IMG/VR virus record: IMGVR_UViG_3300023184_000096
Span: 1-64,000 of that record
DNA from: a virus
Length of the DNA: 64,000 bases
Reading direction: 5' to 3' (one strand)
In this document: positions 37,934 through 48,300 of the stretch, in pieces
How the letters are laid out: each line of letters starts with the position of its first letter
Position numbering within the stretch: the stretch's first letter is position 1
The notes under the pieces: model-generated
Told to the model about the DNA's origin: nothing
The model's database searches: none
What the model saw: only the letters and a program-made list of their open reading frames with translations
Position numbers and translations under genes: made by a program

Positions 37934-39022
37934 TTAAGGCGACTGAGCGATTAGTGCAATAGATCCAACTGTTGGATTAGACCATGTTTTAGTAACTGTT
38001 GCCCCTGCGCCTGACTGATCGATCAAGTCAATTGCTATCCCGGTTCGAACATCAAGATTATCTGTGTTCCAGGCAGGCAATGCACCGGTACTACCAAATC
38101 CTGATGATATTCTAAACACAATTACAATGCTTTTACCAACTGCTCCGTTATCAAGGCCGTTGCCTGTTACATCTGCGCGATAGGCATAAACCGTGATGAA
38201 ACTGTCTGAATATGCGCCACTTCCAAGTGAGTTCGATCCCAGCTGTAGTGAACTGGTTCCCAAGGTCCAATATCCTTTACCTGCACCTGTATTACTGCCC
38301 GAATCATTGCCAGCAAAACCAGTGTTGTTGTATGCAGAGATATAACATTCGCCTATACCATTGATAGTACTCACAAGAGCCGCTGATCGATCATTTGCTG
38401 GGCTACCAATGGTAGATCCAGCAAAACTTATTCTTAGTTGGCCGCCGGCGTTAAAGAACCAGCGAGCGTGATCTCCAGTGGGCCAGGATATTTTGCAACT
38501 GTACTCTCTCATGACAGTACCAGCGTAAGTTGCAGTGTTCAAGTCCACAGTTCTGGTTGCGCTAACTGATGTAGTAGCTATTCCAAAAGTTGGAACTGGG
38601 CTGTCAAACCAAACATTGGCAGAAGTCATTTTGGCTGCAACAGAAGCAAATGTTGAGATAGTTCGTCCTTGAGCCGGAGTCGGACTCATTGAAAGATTGC
38701 CGGTTGCGCCTTCCTGGTAATATCTCATGCGATTCAATGCTGAAAAGAAGCCAATCCACGACTGTGCTTCAACAAGATCGCCTGTGTTGACTGGTTGTAG
38801 TTTGCCTTTTCGATCAGACAGCACAGCCGAAACTGGGTTCTGTGGCAGTCCTGGAATTTCTAAACTTTCCATGTCCTGATTCAGACCTCGATTGGCTTTT
38901 CCTGGTCCCCATATGTAGTTGATATTGTTACCTACAACAACTCCATTGTTGCCCGTTGGATCTCCCCAAACAAAGTTGTTGTAGTCTTCGTTGTCGATCA
39001 GTGAACCAGTTAGATACGTCAT
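37934..39022 (-). CDS. Virion structural protein, 362 residues
   Basis: Beta-rich, Gly/Ser/Thr/Asn-rich protein beginning MTYLTGSLIDNEDYNNFVWG, with NRMRYYQEGATGN, WPTGDHARWFFNAGGQLRIS and a repetitive C-terminal region. Composition and position right behind the fibre genes suggest a tail or fibre-tip component. No enzymatic motif. The start is one base after the stop of the preceding fibre gene. Confidence 0.65.
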   Translation of the reverse strand: MTYLTGSLIDNEDYNNFVWGDPTGNNGVVVGNNINYIWGPGKANRGLNQDMESLEIPGLPQNPVSAVLSDRKGKLQPVNTGDLVEAQSWIGFFSALNRMRYYQEGATGNLSMSPTPAQGRTISTFASVAAKMTSANVWFDSPVPTFGIATTSVSATRTVDLNTATYAGTVMREYSCKISWPTGDHARWFFNAGGQLRISFAGSTIGSPANDRSAALVSTINGIGECYISAYNNTGFAGNDSGSNTGAGKGYWTLGTSSLQLGSNSLGSGAYSDSFITVYAYRADVTGNGLDNGAVGKSIVIVFRISSGFGSTGALPAWNTDNLDVRTGIAIDLIDQSGAGATVTKTWSNPTVGSIALIAQSP

Positions 39023-39023
39023 G

Positions 39024-41633
39024 TTAGATACCTGCCCTTACAGTAGCCTCAACCAGGCCTTCTTGTGTAGTTAATTTATCTGCTAGTGCGCGACCCAGAA
39101 CATTCCACGGTGTTGCAACACCATCATGATCAGCTTTGGCACAACCATTGCCGGCACTGATCAAACGGTCGCCTTTGGCACATGGCCCGATCACGCGAAC
39201 TGGTACTCGACCAACTTGAGCCACTGGTGGGTGAGTTATATCATTGCCAGCTTCGCTGTTCATTAAGTAAGCTGGATTTGTTGAAATAACCCCAAACACT
39301 TGTTCACTGGCTATTTCTGTTTCCATAGTGATTTCTTTGGTTCCGCCAATGCGTACCACTGTGCCGGGCACATACTCTGCATCTGTTTCAAAACGTTCTG
39401 CAACGTCGGCGTATTTTGCAGTTGATGATACACCATAGAAGTTAGTGGCATAGACCGCACGGAACACTGACCCAACAGCACCAATATCTAGTGTATTAGT
39501 ACTTGCTCCAGCTGACAGAGCAATACCTGTTGAGCTTAATGTTACAGAATTAAGAATGTTTACGCCAGTTACATAAGCAACTTCAAAACGTTTGCTTGAC
39601 GAACCAATTGGTTGTGGTGTACTAAACTGATTAGTAATACCACTGGCATTCAATGTAACATAGTTTGAACTTTCAAACGAAGAAGCATATACTGTGTTCC
39701 AACGTTTGAAAACACCACCACTGGCAAAACCAACATTGTAAGTTGCGTCAACACCTGGCATTATATCGCCACCAGATGTAATACTTCCGCCAAAGGTAGC
39801 TGCCGCACTGGTTGATACGCCACCTGTTAGATTCAATGAAGCCGCATTGACTGTTTTGACATAAAGATTATTAAACCTGCGAGTATTGCTTGTGCCGATA
39901 TCAATTGCTTCGTTGTAATTCACACTGTCCGGCATGGTGATGCCACCGGTCACTTGTACAGTACCAGTGATACGCATGTCACCCTTCACACCCCATGGCG
40001 TGCCTTGTGCCAAGGTAGTGTCAAAATTTTCGTTGAAAATAATGTTACCTGTGATTTGCAAAGGGTTTGCCGCAATCATCATTGGGTATGCAGCCAATAC
40101 CTTTGTTGCATTAGTAACTGAACGATCACCGTAGCGGTTGATCCAACGCACGTTATCTAGTCGTCCAGTTGGTAAAGAATCACCATCAACAGCCGCTGAG
40201 CCCAATGTAACTGTGTCTGTAAATGTTGTGGCAAAACGTGCATCTGATTTACCAAGATTACGCACGTGGTCTGAGTCAGGATATAACACACCAGTAATAG
40301 TCAAAGTACCGTCACGGCGTAGGTCATCGTTTTCTAAGTTACTAACTTTGCCTTGTAGCAGTTTAACGTTAGCGTACATGGATGAAGTGTTTGTACCACC
40401 TGCGCCGCCATCACCTGTGCGTGTCAGCACGTTAGAAACAATACTTGCTACGTTACTCCATAGCACGTACAAGTTACTAACCAGACTTTCATTACGTGTG
40501 ACAAATATTTCTGTATACCTCAAATCGTCATCACTGCCCGGACCGCCCTTACGGAATCCCAGGTGTGACTGGATTGTACGAACGTTAGAGTAGTTGGATG
40601 CGGCGTTGGAATTTAATGTACTGACGTTGGAGTTGATGGCAACAACGTTGTTTTGCAACATGGTACGTGTTGTGTTGTCGCGTGTGTCAACATAGTTCTT
40701 GGTAGCAACGCCAGTTGGATCTGTTGGATCGTTCAGAACAGTGACTAGACCAGTAACTTTATCAATTTGTAAAACTGTTTGGAATGCACCACCAGCGTTA
40801 TCTGGTTTTGTACGGATGATCAAACCGTTACCACGAATCAAACTTACCAATTGGATGTTGTTGTTACTGATGTTCAACTGGAAGTTGGTAATACCTGTAC
40901 CTGCTTGGTCTTCTAGTTCTAAACCAGAATCATTACGAATAACCAACTTGGATGTTAGCAACGCATTGTTCTTGGTCAAGTATTGATCGGCTGATACTTG
41001 TCCCAAGTAAGAGGCATTGTTTGCGTTTTCATAAAACACCAGCTCAGGTGTCGTGTCACGTGCTAGGTTGAAACCTGGTTTGATTGTAGAAAAGCCAGGA
41101 ATAGTAGTAGCAGGTTGGAATGAAGCGTCTTTAGAAAGCACAGCAACCAATTGGTTCTGTACAAAGAATTTGACCACGACGTGACTGAACTGACTAGAGT
41201 CAATGACTGTGTCAGCAACAGCACCAGATGTACCAGTAGTACTTGTGAAGCTTGGGCCAATAACAACCCAGCCTGCTCCAGACCAGACTTTTAGTTGTTG
41301 GTTAACTGAGTCAAACCACAGATCACCAGCCACACGATAGGTTGGTTCGTCTGCAACAGATTGTGCACCTGAAATTGATTTCCAAGCATTACCGTTGTAA
41401 ACTTGCAGGACTTTGGTACTGGTTTGATACCAAACTTGACCAGATTTGGGATTAGAAGGTTGGTTTGCACTAGCAAAGTGCTCTAGCAACTTTACAAAGT
41501 TTTCATTTAAGAACGTTCCGTAACCGGCAAAGTTCTTACCAACTAGTGTAAGGCTAGTTGCTGTACTGTTGGTTTGACCATCGCTGATTGTTGCCAACGG
41601 TGTGCCATCTGATTTTACTATGTTATACGCCAT
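39024..41633 (-). CDS. Tail-fibre-like virion protein A, 869 residues
   Basis: Starts MAYNIVKSDGTPLATISDGQ, then LVGKNFAGYGTFLNENFVKL, a module shared with the next gene. A GQVWYQTSTKVLQVYNGNAW element follows, then heptad-like Asn/Val-rich stretches (NAASNYSNVRTIQSHLG, TSSMYANVKLLQGKVSNLE) suitable for a trimeric fibre shaft. The C-terminal about 130 residues (KYADVAERFETDAEYVPGTV, VFGVISTNPAYLMN, GRALADK) form a terminal domain I recall on other phage fibres. A TATAAATAC late-promoter box precedes the gene. Confidence 0.8.
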   Translation of the reverse strand: MAYNIVKSDGTPLATISDGQTNSTATSLTLVGKNFAGYGTFLNENFVKLLEHFASANQPSNPKSGQVWYQTSTKVLQVYNGNAWKSISGAQSVADEPTYRVAGDLWFDSVNQQLKVWSGAGWVVIGPSFTSTTGTSGAVADTVIDSSQFSHVVVKFFVQNQLVAVLSKDASFQPATTIPGFSTIKPGFNLARDTTPELVFYENANNASYLGQVSADQYLTKNNALLTSKLVIRNDSGLELEDQAGTGITNFQLNISNNNIQLVSLIRGNGLIIRTKPDNAGGAFQTVLQIDKVTGLVTVLNDPTDPTGVATKNYVDTRDNTTRTMLQNNVVAINSNVSTLNSNAASNYSNVRTIQSHLGFRKGGPGSDDDLRYTEIFVTRNESLVSNLYVLWSNVASIVSNVLTRTGDGGAGGTNTSSMYANVKLLQGKVSNLENDDLRRDGTLTITGVLYPDSDHVRNLGKSDARFATTFTDTVTLGSAAVDGDSLPTGRLDNVRWINRYGDRSVTNATKVLAAYPMMIAANPLQITGNIIFNENFDTTLAQGTPWGVKGDMRITGTVQVTGGITMPDSVNYNEAIDIGTSNTRRFNNLYVKTVNAASLNLTGGVSTSAAATFGGSITSGGDIMPGVDATYNVGFASGGVFKRWNTVYASSFESSNYVTLNASGITNQFSTPQPIGSSSKRFEVAYVTGVNILNSVTLSSTGIALSAGASTNTLDIGAVGSVFRAVYATNFYGVSSTAKYADVAERFETDAEYVPGTVVRIGGTKEITMETEIASEQVFGVISTNPAYLMNSEAGNDITHPPVAQVGRVPVRVIGPCAKGDRLISAGNGCAKADHDGVATPWNVLGRALADKLTTQEGLVEATVRAGI

Positions 41634-41654
41634 TTACCTGGACTCCGATTTGTT

Positions 41655-41663
41655 GTATTTATA
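41655..41663 (-). promoter_or_regulatory. T4-type late promoter TATAAATAC
   Basis: On the minus strand the sequence reads TATAAATAC, the exact T4 late -10 consensus, 23 bases before the ATG at 41633 and inside a 53-base gap. CGGAG and CAGG follow as ribosome-binding sequences. Position and match make this the best late promoter in the window. Confidence 0.7.
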
Positions 41664-41686
41664 CATGGTTATTTTCTGGGTGTTTA

Positions 41687-44272
41687 TTATGGGGTATACT
41701 GGAACCAGATATCACCATTGTTGCCGTCACTAGAAATTGGTGCGGCAGCTGATATGAATTTACCACTTCCGTCCCAAGTCGGAACGTTGGCAACTGCAAT
41801 ACGACCTCTTACCCATGCAGTGGTTGCGGCAATGTTAGCATTGCTGTTATCCGATGGGTTGGGTATTGTTACTGTGCCGATGAATGTTGGTTCAGTTTTT
41901 GGCGCCAAATTAGCGGCAATGTTAGCCACCCAACGTGTTGTTGCAATCCAAAGACTTGATTGTCCAACAGGAGGATCAGCATACAACTGAGCTTGACCAG
42001 TGAAAGTTGGACTAGCAAGTGGTGCCGCGCCAGCAATGTCACCTACTGCCAGTACCACGTTACCAGTTTGTGTGTTGACACTCAGTACAGGGCTACGTTC
42101 AGCAACAAACTTAGTTGTTGCAATCTTTGTGCTGTTGTCTCCTACATTGGGTGTAGGAGCAGTAGGTACGCCTTCCAACGCAGGACTCACTTTTGTTGCA
42201 TATGGTGTTAGGTTTGCACTTGGCATTGTTGCCACAATATTTGCAACAAAACCAACCGTGGCCAATTGTGTAGGATATGGATGACTTACAACAATGCCCA
42301 GTGGAGCACTGGTTGTAGATAATGTGCCATATGTTAAATTGGCCGCAGTAAATGCGCTAACTGGGTATCCAGTAAAGCTCGGATTGTTAATCGGTGCTTT
42401 AGAGCTTAGTCCGTTGTCGATACCATTTGTTGCGGTGGCAACCAAGTTACCAACAAATGATGTTGTGGCAATTCTACGTGAGCGATCTGTGTCCGAAACG
42501 TGTGTGGTTTGCGGTGTGCCAGAAAAATCTGGACTTGAAATATTGGCCCGGAGTGCAATCTCTGCAGATTGTGTCAGGGCATTTGCCTGCCATGCTGTAG
42601 TACTGGTGTTTATTGCGCCTGTAACAAATGCTGTAGTGGCAATTTGTGTGTTACTTGTACCCGCCGGAGCAGTGGCAGCTTTGGGAACACCGGTAAATGT
42701 TTGTCCATCAATATTTGCTTTTGTATCAAGCACATTGTTGACAGTTGTAAAATTGCCCGAGTATGTGTCAAGCACCGTTTCAATGTTACCAAAATCTCGA
42801 CGACTAACACTTGCACCATTGATCAGTGCAGTGACATTTTGACTGATTTCGTTCAGTACCGTTGCTGTTGAATTATCAACATAGCCTTTGGTAGCAACAC
42901 CGTTTGCAGAAATTGGGTTACCGCGTACTTCTGCAAGTCCGGTATTGCCTGTAATTTTTAGCACTTCAACTGGCGTGCCACTCACAAGGCTGACCACTGT
43001 ACGCAGGCTAATGTTACCATTACCCTGTGTGTTGATTAAATTAAAGTCTCGACTGTTTTGCCACAGCACAGTACTGTCTGTGAATAACGTGCTTTGACCT
43101 ACACCAAGATTGCCTGTCACACTTACATTGGCCAGGAACAATTGATCTGTATCTAGTGTTGCAAATCGGTCAGCAGTGATTCCATTCAACCGTTGTGCAT
43201 TTGAAACTGTTCCGTGGAACATGTTGCTTTGGTCACTGCCACGTTGGAACACAATGACATCATTTGTCATTAGGCTAGTTGTGGCATTGATACGAATGCT
43301 ACCGTTGGCATAGATTTCTTGGATTGTTTTTAACGAACTATAAGCAATGTCGTCGGTGATAACATAATCCCCAACTGCCAGTCCTTCGGTTTGTGTGACA
43401 GCAATAACTGTATTACCTGAGCTGCCTGTGGTATTTGATAACACACTGCGAACCAATTGCGGTGCGGCATCATCAACCAGCGTGATGCCAGGTTTGATAA
43501 TTGGCAAACGCTCAATTGTGTCTGCGGCGCCCGGCGCATATTCGTTTTCACGACTGATGGACCCAATCACAGAACCCTTTTGATAAATCAGCCCAACCAC
43601 ACGAGTGATTGATTGTGAGTCTGTAATGGTGCGAGGAAAGATACCAGTCAGCTGTTGATCTTTTGTGTAGCTAGGCCCAATTAGGTTCCATCCGCTGCCA
43701 CGAGTAAACGTGACTGTTTCACCTGGAAAAATTGATGCTGTTGTACCAACACGAACATTGCTGGTACTTAAAATTTGTGTGACTGTGACTGCGGCATTGC
43801 TCAGAATGTTTGCTGTTGTGAGTACATCGCCGACACGAACTGCTGTGGCACTGACCAGTGATACTTCATAACTGGTTGTACGATAAACTGATGGACTTGT
43901 TGTTGTAGTTTCGCCTGCCCATGTTTTCAACTGTTGATTGGTAGTATCCCACCACTGGTCGCCAACATTGCGTCCACTTGCTGTGGGTGCATTACCCGAT
44001 GCAGTAACATGTCCAACTTTCTTCCAAACATCACCTGTCCAAATTTGTAAATCATTATCTGAATTGTTCCACCATAGCTGACCTTCCAATGGTGTTGCTG
44101 GTGCTGTGCTTTTGGAAAAGTTTTCCATTAGCGCAACAAAGTTGTCGTTTAGATAGATGCCGTAGCCAGAGTAATTACGCCCTACTAGGAATAAGCCATA
44201 GTCGGTATTAAGTTCTGTATCCGGAATGGTTACTAATGAATCACCGTTAGTTTTTGTTATTGTGTATGCCAT
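41687..44272 (-). CDS. Tail-fibre-like virion protein B, 861 residues
   Basis: Paralogue of fibre protein A at its N-terminus: MAYTITKTNGDSLVTIPDTE, LVGRNYSGYGIYLNDNFVAL, GQLWWNNSDNDLQIWTGDVW. The C-terminal half is a run of lambda/T4-type fibre repeats with the core T-x-IATT-x-(F/W)V, for example TQIATTAFV, RRIATTSFV, TKIATTKFV, SLWIATTRWV and NIAATTAWV, separated by P-x-F-x-G-x-P segments. Such repeats form long fibres that end in a receptor-binding tip. The chain ends SDGNNGDIWFQYTP. Confidence 0.8.
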   Translation of the reverse strand: MAYTITKTNGDSLVTIPDTELNTDYGLFLVGRNYSGYGIYLNDNFVALMENFSKSTAPATPLEGQLWWNNSDNDLQIWTGDVWKKVGHVTASGNAPTASGRNVGDQWWDTTNQQLKTWAGETTTTSPSVYRTTSYEVSLVSATAVRVGDVLTTANILSNAAVTVTQILSTSNVRVGTTASIFPGETVTFTRGSGWNLIGPSYTKDQQLTGIFPRTITDSQSITRVVGLIYQKGSVIGSISRENEYAPGAADTIERLPIIKPGITLVDDAAPQLVRSVLSNTTGSSGNTVIAVTQTEGLAVGDYVITDDIAYSSLKTIQEIYANGSIRINATTSLMTNDVIVFQRGSDQSNMFHGTVSNAQRLNGITADRFATLDTDQLFLANVSVTGNLGVGQSTLFTDSTVLWQNSRDFNLINTQGNGNISLRTVVSLVSGTPVEVLKITGNTGLAEVRGNPISANGVATKGYVDNSTATVLNEISQNVTALINGASVSRRDFGNIETVLDTYSGNFTTVNNVLDTKANIDGQTFTGVPKAATAPAGTSNTQIATTAFVTGAINTSTTAWQANALTQSAEIALRANISSPDFSGTPQTTHVSDTDRSRRIATTSFVGNLVATATNGIDNGLSSKAPINNPSFTGYPVSAFTAANLTYGTLSTTSAPLGIVVSHPYPTQLATVGFVANIVATMPSANLTPYATKVSPALEGVPTAPTPNVGDNSTKIATTKFVAERSPVLSVNTQTGNVVLAVGDIAGAAPLASPTFTGQAQLYADPPVGQSSLWIATTRWVANIAANLAPKTEPTFIGTVTIPNPSDNSNANIAATTAWVRGRIAVANVPTWDGSGKFISAAAPISSDGNNGDIWFQYTP

Positions 44273-44277
44273 TTACT

Positions 44278-44982
44278 TTATCCTATTGCGCTCAAGTTGG
44301 TCAGTGTTTGAATACGCACAGTATAGTCGATTTGGATCAAGCGATTCAGTGACTTTTGCACTGGATGGAAAATCACATGTGTAAGCAATTTGCCTGCGCC
44401 TGCTGTGCTATCAAGAGCACGAGCTTTGATACCTAGTTCATCAAATGTATAGGTATCGTTGAGTGTTGTACTATTATCAAATACTGATTGGGTGGCCGGT
44501 TCACCGTAGTCTAGCAAGCAAGTGATAATGATATCAGAGTATGGATTACCAGCAATATGGCGGACTTCCATTTTATTATGGGCGGTATCCGGGTTGTTGC
44601 TAGTATCAGTATCGTCTACAATTTTATAATATGTTGGGTTGTACAAATCAGCAGACTGACTTGTTGTGTTTGGAATCAAGTATGTGATAACACCTGTGCT
44701 GTCAACGGCTGTGCCGCCGTTGCCAAAGTGCATTTCGTACATGTATTGTTGATCACGGTGACTCAGTGCATACGCAATCGCTTCACTCATGTTTTCATAA
44801 TGAATAGCGTTGGGTTTGTCTACAAACACTTCGCCAGTTTCAGGGTTGTGAATCTTGATGTGACCACGCACATAAATGCCCGCTACAACGTCTGGCTGTT
44901 TGGTGTCTTTTTCCATTGGTTTTTCCGCCTGATTCTTCATCTGTGTCTGTTCTTTTTCTGTGTCCATATCCTTATTTAGCAT
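44278..44982 (-). CDS. Virion/tail protein, 234 residues
   Basis: A charged N-terminal tail (MLNKDMDTEKEQTQMKNQAE) leads into a beta-rich domain: GIYVRGHIKIHNPETGEVFV, NAIHYENMSEAIAYALSH, MHFGNGGTAVDSTGVITYL and HPVQKSLNRLIQIDYTVR. The layout resembles a conserved baseplate or tail-fibre-associated protein of marine T4-like phages. Weak CCAGG ribosome-binding site. Small gap of 5 bases to the fibre gene below it. Confidence 0.65.
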   Translation of the reverse strand: MLNKDMDTEKEQTQMKNQAEKPMEKDTKQPDVVAGIYVRGHIKIHNPETGEVFVDKPNAIHYENMSEAIAYALSHRDQQYMYEMHFGNGGTAVDSTGVITYLIPNTTSQSADLYNPTYYKIVDDTDTSNNPDTAHNKMEVRHIAGNPYSDIIITCLLDYGEPATQSVFDNSTTLNDTYTFDELGIKARALDSTAGAGKLLTHVIFHPVQKSLNRLIQIDYTVRIQTLTNLSAIG

Positions 44983-44988
44983 GATATA

Positions 44989-45339
44989 TTACCTGGTGCC
45001 AAGTATGCTGACCACTGTGCCCACAGGGTAACTTAAATTAGCCACAGTAACATTTGCTAGTCCATAAACACCGTTTGCATTAGACGCTGTATAAGTCCAA
45101 ACATGTGCACCGATACGGAGATATCCCAACTTACCAGTAGATGGACTAGACACCAAGGTGACGTTGGATACAGAAATCCAACTGTTGGCTGAGTTATTTG
45201 CAGTCAATGTTACTAATTTGGGCAGTCTGGGATCTGCGCTGGGAACATAAGATTTAGATGCTCGCAAAAAGTCAGCTTGGAAAGTACTACTTCCAAAAAT
45301 TCCAACTCCTGCCGTAACTACGTTTGATACAATATTCAT
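44989..45339 (-). CDS. Small virion protein, 116 residues
   Basis: I start it at the ATG at 45339, which overlaps the stop of the giant gene by one base (TAATG). A beta-rich protein with NIVSNVVTAGVGIFGSSTFQ, then YVPSADPRLPKLVTLTANN and SNVTLVSSPSTGKLGYLRIG. Composition matches the repeat modules of the giant protein. Probably a tail or fibre part translated by coupling from the giant gene. Confidence 0.6.
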   Translation of the reverse strand: MNIVSNVVTAGVGIFGSSTFQADFLRASKSYVPSADPRLPKLVTLTANNSANSWISVSNVTLVSSPSTGKLGYLRIGAHVWTYTASNANGVYGLANVTVANLSYPVGTVVSILGTR

Positions 45340-48300
45340 TATAAGTCTACCCAAATAGAGCCCTGATAAATCGATGTTGTCGTAGATGACAAGTATGTTG
45401 CTGAATTTGATCCACCAACAATACCGTTTTCCACGGTTACATCTTCTGTGATAGCAGTAGTGATGTCACTGACAATCAGCTGTGATACCGTTGCATCGCT
45501 TACCAAACTACCAACAACGTGTACTGATGCTACGCTGGTACGCAATGTGCCACGGCGCAGATCTTGCAGTTTGTTATTGGCACGATCAATTGCCAAATAA
45601 ACAATCTTTTCTGCATTGACCCAAACACTACCAGAATCCGGTAAAACGTTAGCATTTGTTATTGAAATTTCTGTAGCATCATAACTCAGGTTAGACGATA
45701 ACACAGTTGTATTTGCAGAGGCCAAACGATAGTAAGTGCTTGGTAACTTGTAATCAGTGAAGATTTTATACCCAATTACATCAGTATAGTCTGGAACTCC
45801 ATTCACAGCATTGGCAGTGAACACGTTCATTTGCAAGCTATCAATCACTTGTCCTGGCACCAGCTCTTCAGGAGCATGACTAGAATATGTATCAATGAAC
45901 TTACCGCCGTCAATGACAATGTCTTCTGGACGTTGTCCTAGTACACTATCTGTAAAGTCACTGCTGATATCTGTGTCAAGTCCAAGTGCATCCTCTGTAG
46001 TATCAGTAAATGATTTACCAAGTACCTTGCTACCAGTGTATCCTGTGCCTGGAATCAGATCCGGGATGTCTTTTTCTAATCCACTCAACACTCCGCCAAT
46101 GTTATAGTTGACAAGTCTGGTGATCACTGTGCCATCCTGGATGCCTAGTGTGGCATTGCCTTGTATTGTGAATCCAACCTGCACTTGACTAATATTGGCA
46201 AAAGTCAATACTGACACATTGCCGGGCAGGTCTTGTGTTGCAGTCAATTGGCTAATAGTTCCAGTTGGGTCACTGAATGTGATTACATTGCCTGAGAACA
46301 CACCGCTTACGTTACCGGTAATTGGCAACAATGGCTTGCTAATTTCAGCCACTGTTGTGTTGACACTGACTGCACGATAGTCTAAGTTAACATTGTCAAC
46401 TGTGCCTGGAGCATACTGCCAGCTATAGTTTGCAAACTTACCAACATAACGAACACGAGCATTTGCAGGAATACCAGCACCAGCAATGATCCAATTACTT
46501 TGTACACGGTCGTCATAATCAGTTACGTAGATACGTGTGTCACCAATTGCTACATTGTCACGAACAGTCAGGGTGAGAGTATCTGTACCGTTGCTCGCAG
46601 TAATAGTATCCCCTGCAGAAATAGTATCTGTCAGTACATATGCAAACGATATAAACTTTGCGGTGCCAGTGGCAACGTTTGTCTCGCCGAATGTTACTGT
46701 GATTTCATGTGTGGTTGTACCAACTACCACGCCAGATACCACTGCATCGCTAGGCAACCCACTGGCATAACAAGTCATACCTATAACAATGCCAGAAGCG
46801 TCTAGGTCAGCTGCCGGAATACTAATTACTCTAGAAGTAATCCCAGTACCAACTGCCCAGCTTGCACTTTCGCGGCGACTAGCAACACTCATACTTGGAT
46901 CAATTGATCCAATTTCAATATAGGCTTCTGCTTCTACGCCCGGGTATCCCCACAGCACAATACTACGAGTACCAACCACAACAAACTTATCTCCGTCCCA
47001 GGTGATGTCCGTAAAGTTAATGTCTGAAATCCTATCGCGTGTTAGTGGTGCAATAAAATTGCTATCGTTAAACTTACGGAAGTTGTTGAACATGTACAGG
47101 CCGTGGTCAATAACTGTTTTACCAATTGTGTCTGGCGCAATTTCCGCACGTCCGTCTTGTATCTGTATTGGTAAGTTGAATTGGTTCCAGATCAATGTTC
47201 CTTGTGATCCAACTGCTACCACCCAATTGGTACGTTCATCGGTTACTGCAATACTGTTCAATTGCTGTCCGCTTAGATCGTCTTGCAGGCCTTTGACGTC
47301 AACTGGAACATCTAACGATCTCCATGGATAACTTAAATTATCATTTTTACCAGCATTATAATTATATCCGCTGACAAACCCTTGTAGGTAATCTTCCAGT
47401 GCGTTAAATGTAATAGCATTGATAGCACCGTTGACACCACAGGTAAAGACCACGCCGGCCTTCATGCGTTTCTTTGTCGTGCCATCTGATTCTATATAGT
47501 ATCCAGAAGTAGCTTGGATTTCAACATCATATGTTGTGCCATCAATGTCAGTTAGGTAACCTCGATCAACTGCAATAACTTTCAAATAATTTTGTGCAAT
47601 CAATTGTGATTGTACTTTAATGTTGAACCAACCTTCGAATGTTTTAGTAGTTAGATCGCTGTTGCCACGTGGGTTAGCTAGAATTGATCCGTTATTGCCA
47701 ACAACAAGAATATAATTGCTATAAGAAGTTGCAACACCAGTACCACTTGTCAAGTCAAGAGTTTGTGCGGTGTTTTCTTGTATTTTACCCAATGGGTTAT
47801 CAATACTTGCATCGTAGTAATATTGATCAATTGCTTCTTGTGTCCAATCAATGCCGTTATCAGTAGAATAAATTGCACCTTGATTGGCCACAACCACCCA
47901 GGTGTAATTGTTGTAGAAGAAAACATCGCGACCATTGATTGTGGTGTCTGTGATACGGTTTGTTATCCATGTAATGCCGTCAGCACTTACACCAATCAAA
48001 CTGCTGTCGCCAACTGCGGCATATTGGTAGCCGTGTTGTACAGGATAGAATGCTGAGTGTCGTACTGCATTCCATTGTTTACCAACTGAAATAATCTGAT
48101 TGTTAATTTCGCTTGGATCCAAACGAATTGTATTTGGAGTGCTGTAAATACGTGCGCTATCTGGACTACCTGGTTTTAGGTAGGCCGCCACACGATCAAC
48201 TGCATTGTCAAGATCGCTTCCAAATAGTTTTTCAACAATCAATGGATTTTCAAATATATTCAAGTCAATGGTACTGCGACCTGTTAGAGTTTTTAACACC

